The notes below the pieces were generated by a model. That model was not told where the DNA came from. It did no database searches and saw only the letters and a program-made list of their open reading frames with translations. 9,881 bases of DNA from Ruminococcaceae bacterium UBA1447 (GTDB lineage: Bacteria; Bacillota; Clostridia; Oscillospirales; Acutalibacteraceae), in NCBI GenBank assembly GCA_002329225.1, contig DCTF01000043.1, positions 1 through 9,881 of the forward strand, written 5' to 3'. Position numbers and translations under genes: made by a program. Shown in pieces: positions 7,014 through 9,881 of the stretch. The stretch's first letter is position 1, and each line of letters starts with the position of its first letter.

Positions 7014-8057
7014 TTAATAATCAATTTTTACCGCCAAACCCGTTTCCATTGATTTATTGCAACTCAGAACGAATATCAGCGACTTGAGCGCATCCTCGTA
7101 AGGAGAACGAATTTTTGATGCGTCGCCGCTGACAACGGCTTCCACAAAGGTGCGGTCACAAATAATACCCGCATCACCTTTTTCTTCATACAAAGTGGAT
7201 TTGCACGCCCTGCTCAAAGCACCGTCACTATCAGTCACATGTTTTTTATCCGTCTGCCCGGAATCTGAGCTTTTTTCCACAACTTCAAATGATTCCAGGA
7301 TTTTATGTATTCCCCGCTTATCCTTTGCACTGAAGGTTATCTTGCTTTCAAAACTCGCTCCTTCCGTGGCATAGCAGCCGGATGAGATAAGCCCCAAGGC
7401 GCCGCCTTTAAAACGGACAGCCGTAACGGACAAGTCATCCGTGTTGTAATCTTCCATTTTGACAAAGCCTCGGGTTGCCATACTGAAAACCTCAACCGGC
7501 TCATCAAACAGATAGCGTATCATATCACATTGATGTATGGCTGTTTCCACCAACGTACCGCCTGATTTTTCTTTTTGTAACCACCATGGAATATTCGGTA
7601 CGGCGCCTATCCGGGAAGCCTCGACAAAGACAATCTCATTTTCTTTCATAAATCTCATTGCAGGCTCAACAATCGTGTCGTACCTGCACTGAAAGCCTAC
7701 GGCGGTAATAAGTCCCGCTTCTTTGACCTTTTTTGAAATATCCTTTGCAAGCTCGATATTCAAGGCCATGGGTTTTTCCACAAAAAAGTGAATACCTCTG
7801 CGAATGGTTTCATATTCAACCTCACCGTGGGCGAAAGGAGGAAGGCAAATAAAAACCATATCCGGGTTTACAGTATTGTACATCTCTCTATAATCGGTAA
7901 AAGCCTGACCGCTACCGGCAAAATCGCAAAATTCCTGAGCCTTTTCGGGCACCAAATCACAAAATCCAACAAATTCGATGGTATCTTTAAATTTTACCAA
8001 GCGTTCAAGATGATACTTTCCTATACTGCTGCAACCTATAATCGCAAGTTTTTTCAT
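7014..8057 (-). CDS. Gfo/Idh/MocA-family NAD(P)-dependent oxidoreductase
   Basis: Oxidises or reduces a sugar, cyclitol or related polyol in the cytoplasm; the exact substrate is not readable. It has 347 residues, a usual length. The Rossmann start KKLAIIGCSSIGKYH (2-16) has Ser in place of the middle Gly of GxGxxG. CLPPFAH (71-77) follows the fourth strand, and EKP (94-96) supplies the catalytic Lys95. In the C-terminal alpha/beta domain, GGTLVETAIHQCD (166-178) matches the GGGxxxDxGxHxxD signature with Glu at the usual Asp171 and His175 kept. PWW at 157-159 is common in this branch. GGGGGA precedes the ATG by about 7 bases. It lies 71 bases after the small metallopeptidase gene, with no terminator seen between, and 36 bases before the PHP gene, so co-transcription and a shared pathway are likely. 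Confidence 0.91.
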   Translation of the reverse strand: MKKLAIIGCSSIGKYHLERLVKFKDTIEFVGFCDLVPEKAQEFCDFAGSGQAFTDYREMYNTVNPDMVFICLPPFAHGEVEYETIRRGIHFFVEKPMALNIELAKDISKKVKEAGLITAVGFQCRYDTIVEPAMRFMKENEIVFVEASRIGAVPNIPWWLQKEKSGGTLVETAIHQCDMIRYLFDEPVEVFSMATRGFVKMEDYNTDDLSVTAVRFKGGALGLISSGCYATEGASFESKITFSAKDKRGIHKILESFEVVEKSSDSGQTDKKHVTDSDGALSRACKSTLYEEKGDAGIICDRTFVEAVVSGDASKIRSPYEDALKSLIFVLSCNKSMETGLAVKIDY

Positions 8058-8128
8058 TTCACATCCCCCGTCTCAATCGAGTTTATTTGCCTGACACTTT
8101 ATATAATCGTGTGCGGAAGAAACGGTTT

Positions 8129-8512
8129 TTAAGGGGAACTTCTTTCCCGTCCTTCCAAATATTGACTCAGTTTTTTAGCATCTTCAATCTCTAAATCCTT
8201 TGCCCCGGCTAAAGATTCCAGATGATGAGTCAACTCATGGCAAAGAGTATGCTCAAGTTTTGCTTTAAATTCCTCCTCCGGCAAGTGCCCGTAAACCCTG
8301 ATAAAAGAGCCGTAGTAAATCATAATAAAGCGGCCGAGCATGGAACCTCGCTTATACTCGCCGAGGATATATAAATCCTTTCCCTTAGCATGCGGGCTCA
8401 GTTTTGCATCCGCTGACAGGTTGATTCCGCCCGTCAGTTTTCGGAACCACTCTTTAGGCAGAGTTTCGGCAATTTCGTTGAGCATTTTTTCGACTTCATC
8501 TATGGTAAACAT
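8129..8512 (-). CDS. Small zinc metallopeptidase-family protein (HExxH)
   Basis: A 127-residue protein that fits a minimal zincin of the bacterial "metallopeptidase family" group. The zinc helix CHELTHHLE (91-99) gives His92, Glu93 and His96. D106 in AGAKDLE is a possible third ligand, but I cannot confirm it. KDLYILGEY (45-53) and FIMIYYGSFIRVYGHL (62-77) are the beta strands conserved in this family. No signal peptide or membrane segment, so cytoplasmic. TGGAG lies about 5 bases before the ATG. It is the first gene after a strong promoter at 8578-8606 and probably shares its transcript with the two enzymes downstream. Its target is unknown, and many such small proteins have no proven protease activity. 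Confidence 0.8.
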   Translation of the reverse strand: MFTIDEVEKMLNEIAETLPKEWFRKLTGGINLSADAKLSPHAKGKDLYILGEYKRGSMLGRFIMIYYGSFIRVYGHLPEEEFKAKLEHTLCHELTHHLESLAGAKDLEIEDAKKLSQYLEGRERSSP

Positions 8513-8577
8513 TTTTCTCCAGTCAACAGCTTTAAATACCCGTCGCCAAACCGCTTAACGTAAATTTTCCTATGCTT

Positions 8578-8606
8578 TTTATATCACAAAAACCGGAATG
8601 TGACAA
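8578..8606 (-). promoter_or_regulatory. Promoter of the metallopeptidase / Gfo-Idh / PHP operon
   Basis: Minus strand: TTGTCA (8606-8601), a 17-base spacer and TATAAA (8583-8578), with TGA directly before the -10. Each hexamer matches 5/6 and the -10 is extended. The start would be near 8571, giving a leader of about 58 bases. It lies just downstream of the terminator of the DUF4430 gene, so the operon is cleanly separated from its right-hand neighbours. Confidence 0.78.
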
Positions 8607-8642
8607 GTCATTCCCCCTTAAAGTCCCTGATTGTATAAAAAT

Positions 8643-8674
8643 AACGGAAGGAAACCGTAATGCTCCCTTCCGTT
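8643..8674 (-). terminator. Intrinsic terminator of the toroid / DUF4430 operon
   Basis: AACGGAAGG (8643-8651) and CCTTCCGTT (8666-8674) form a perfect 9-bp stem with a 14-base loop. In the minus-strand direction it is followed by ATTTTTATAC. It lies 21 bases past the DUF4430 stop codon. Confidence 0.82.
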
Positions 8675-8695
8675 TTGTGTGATTGCTTTATGTTT

Positions 8696-9466
8696 TTAAA
8701 AAACTATTCCGCCCGGAACATCGCCTTTTTTGACTGTGTAGAAAAGGGCAACCGAGTCCCCTTCCTTCAGAATGTAATCCCTTATACCCTTGCGAGGGAA
8801 TTCACCGTTAACGCTGTAGAGCCAGCCGTCAGTACCGCCGAACTGTTTTTCATTAACGCCGCCTACACCGGCAAGGTAGCCGCTTCTGACATTAACCGCA
8901 ATTCCTTTTTCTTTTGCAACTCTGCGGAGGAGCGCTAAGACACTTTCTCCGGGTTCCAGATTTACGGCCTCATCTAAAATAATGCCGTTGGCGGGAACAA
9001 TTTTTGCATATTTGGGGTCATTCCTGATGCCCGCCTTAACCGCATTGACGCAGTTTATATATAACGAAACCTGACCCGGGCCGAGTTTTTTTGCTTTCGG
9101 CTCCATTGAAAAGGAGGATTCACCGACGTTTGCGGAGGTAGCAGGTGCGGCCGTAGGTGAAGCTGTTGCGGGCGCGGATGAAGACGGAGTTTTGGAAGAA
9201 GTCTTTTCAGCGGAAGTCGGGTCAGAGTTGCTCTTACTCCCGTCAACTGAACTTGCAGATGTATCCGGCGTTGCGGTATGGGCGGGTTCGTCAGCATCGG
9301 TCTCTCCGGGATTTGAGTCGAGTGCGGTTTCAGTACAGTATCCGCTGTCGTCAACGCTCCGAGTTGAGTCGGCTATAACTGTTGTCCCGTCATTCTCAAG
9401 CGACGCCGTACAGCCGGATAAAAACAGCAACAGTATCAACAGAAAAGCCTTAATTCTTCTCTTCAT
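8696..9466 (-). CDS. DUF4430 (transcobalamin beta-like) lipoprotein
   Basis: A 256-residue membrane-anchored lipoprotein. KRR, a hydrophobic run and LSGC put the lipidated Cys at residue 19. Residues about 20-120 are a low-complexity Ser/Thr/Ala/Pro/Asp linker that would lift the domain through the wall. The folded part is about 130-246, with DUF4430 hallmarks: EPGESVLALLRRVAKEKGI (171-189), GYLAGVGGVNEKQFGG (196-211), GWLYSVNGEFP (214-224) and DYILKEGDSVALFY (230-243). This family is related to the C-terminal beta domain of vitamin B12 carriers such as transcobalamin and intrinsic factor, so ligand binding at the surface is plausible but unproven. The ribosome site is weak (GAGGCGGAT, about 10 bases before the ATG). 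It follows the toroid gene by 69 bases with no terminator between, suggesting one operon and perhaps coupled expression. Confidence 0.9.
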   Translation of the reverse strand: MKRRIKAFLLILLLFLSGCTASLENDGTTVIADSTRSVDDSGYCTETALDSNPGETDADEPAHTATPDTSASSVDGSKSNSDPTSAEKTSSKTPSSSAPATASPTAAPATSANVGESSFSMEPKAKKLGPGQVSLYINCVNAVKAGIRNDPKYAKIVPANGIILDEAVNLEPGESVLALLRRVAKEKGIAVNVRSGYLAGVGGVNEKQFGGTDGWLYSVNGEFPRKGIRDYILKEGDSVALFYTVKKGDVPGGIVF

Positions 9467-9535
9467 TTTAAATCATCCGCCTCAATACAATATTGCTGTT
9501 AGCGACTTTACCGCACCCGAAAGCCGAACAGAGAA

Positions 9536-9881
9536 TTAAAGCCTGCCGAAAATACCGTAAATGGCAAATGTGAACAAGCGCATAAGTGAGAAAATCACAC
9601 TATCTATTCCGCCGGCTGTCTCCGTTGTGTTAAACAGGTCCGGGCCGCCGTTTTCAAAGCGCTCATAGGCGTTCAGGCAGTAAAGCATCTGATATGAAGT
9701 CATAACGTTTGAAGAGCCGTCCCAGCAACGTCCGCCGCCGTCTTCATTGATATAGCCGGACAGAGCGTCAAAAATGTTTTTACCCTCTTCAGTCACATAC
9801 TCCTCGGAGAAAGGATCAATTCTCAGTGCGCACAGCGCCGCCAAAACCTGACCTGTGCTCTCGGCACTGCCGGAACCCCAG
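9536..9881 (-). CDS. Prenyltransferase/squalene-oxidase-repeat (alpha/alpha toroid) protein, C-terminal end
   Basis: The frame is open at the right edge, so only the last 114 codons are visible. They begin WGSGSAESTGQVLAALCALR, the classic SxESTAQVxxALxALGIDP helix pair of bacterial prenyltransferase-like repeats. DGGGRCWDGSSNVMTSYQ and LYCLNAYERFENG complete the last toroid unit. The protein ends in a hydrophobic, aromatic stretch (SVIFSLMRLFTFAIYGIFG) that may insert in or lie on the membrane. The true start is outside; a TTG at 9844 is internal. This fold also forms the alpha domain of transcobalamin-type B12 carriers, which matters because the next gene encodes a DUF4430 protein. Enzymatic prenyl transfer is unlikely for such surface relatives, but the missing N-terminus prevents a firm statement. 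Confidence 0.85.
   Translation of the reverse strand, partial: WGSGSAESTGQVLAALCALRIDPFSEEYVTEEGKNIFDALSGYINEDGGGRCWDGSSNVMTSYQMLYCLNAYERFENGGPDLFNTTETAGGIDSVIFSLMRLFTFAIYGIFGRL

Noticed and set aside
8058..8128. Possible internal promoter before the Gfo/Idh gene (TATATAAA)
   Set aside because: The -10-like run has no acceptable -35 at 15-19 bases and no TGn extension, so co-transcription from 8606 is the simpler reading.
9192..9539. 115-codon plus-strand frame opposite the DUF4430 gene
   Set aside because: It is a shadow of the low-complexity Ser/Thr/Ala linker of the lipoprotein gene, whose lipobox and DUF4430 domain are clear.

Overview
The window suggests a low-to-moderate GC Gram-positive anaerobe, most likely a Clostridia-type Firmicute. 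The reasons are strong AGGAGG ribosome sites, near-consensus SigA-type promoters (several with an extended -10 TGn), a lipoprotein with an LSGC lipobox, a Listeria-Bacteroides-repeat surface protein, and a DUF4430 plus prenyltransferase-toroid gene pair. No rRNA or other taxonomic marker is present. Treponema-like spirochaetes also carry such repeats, so the assignment is an inference.

Layout. From 2077 down to the left edge (minus strand) runs the N-terminal 692 codons of a large secreted protein. It has a signal peptide, a MucBP-like domain, four Listeria-Bacteroides repeats at an exact 71-residue period, a cohesin-like domain, a fifth repeat, and the start of more repeat sequence at the edge. 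A 503-base divergent intergenic region (2078-2580) carries a strong promoter for each flanking gene. On the plus strand, 2581-5103 encodes an 840-residue exported metallophosphoesterase, followed by a 14-bp intrinsic terminator. All remaining genes are on the minus strand. They are a stand-alone nitroreductase (5175-5708) with its own promoter, then, reading in the direction of transcription from a strong promoter at 8606, a likely three-gene operon: small zinc metallopeptidase, Gfo/Idh oxidoreductase, and CehA/McbA-type PHP metallohydrolase. A structured, non-coding segment (about 5870-5990) ends that operon. At the right edge are the last 114 codons of a prenyltransferase-toroid protein, followed by a DUF4430 lipoprotein and a terminator.

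How the genes fit together. The two outer blocks and the phosphoesterase are cell-surface functions: adhesion or scaffold, extracellular phosphoester hydrolysis, and a possible ligand-binding pair. The toroid and DUF4430 genes together carry the alpha and beta domain types of animal transcobalamin/intrinsic factor, split over two adjacent genes in the same order. This is the most interesting candidate system in the window, although its upstream part lies outside it. The central operon looks like intracellular metabolism of an unidentified substrate.
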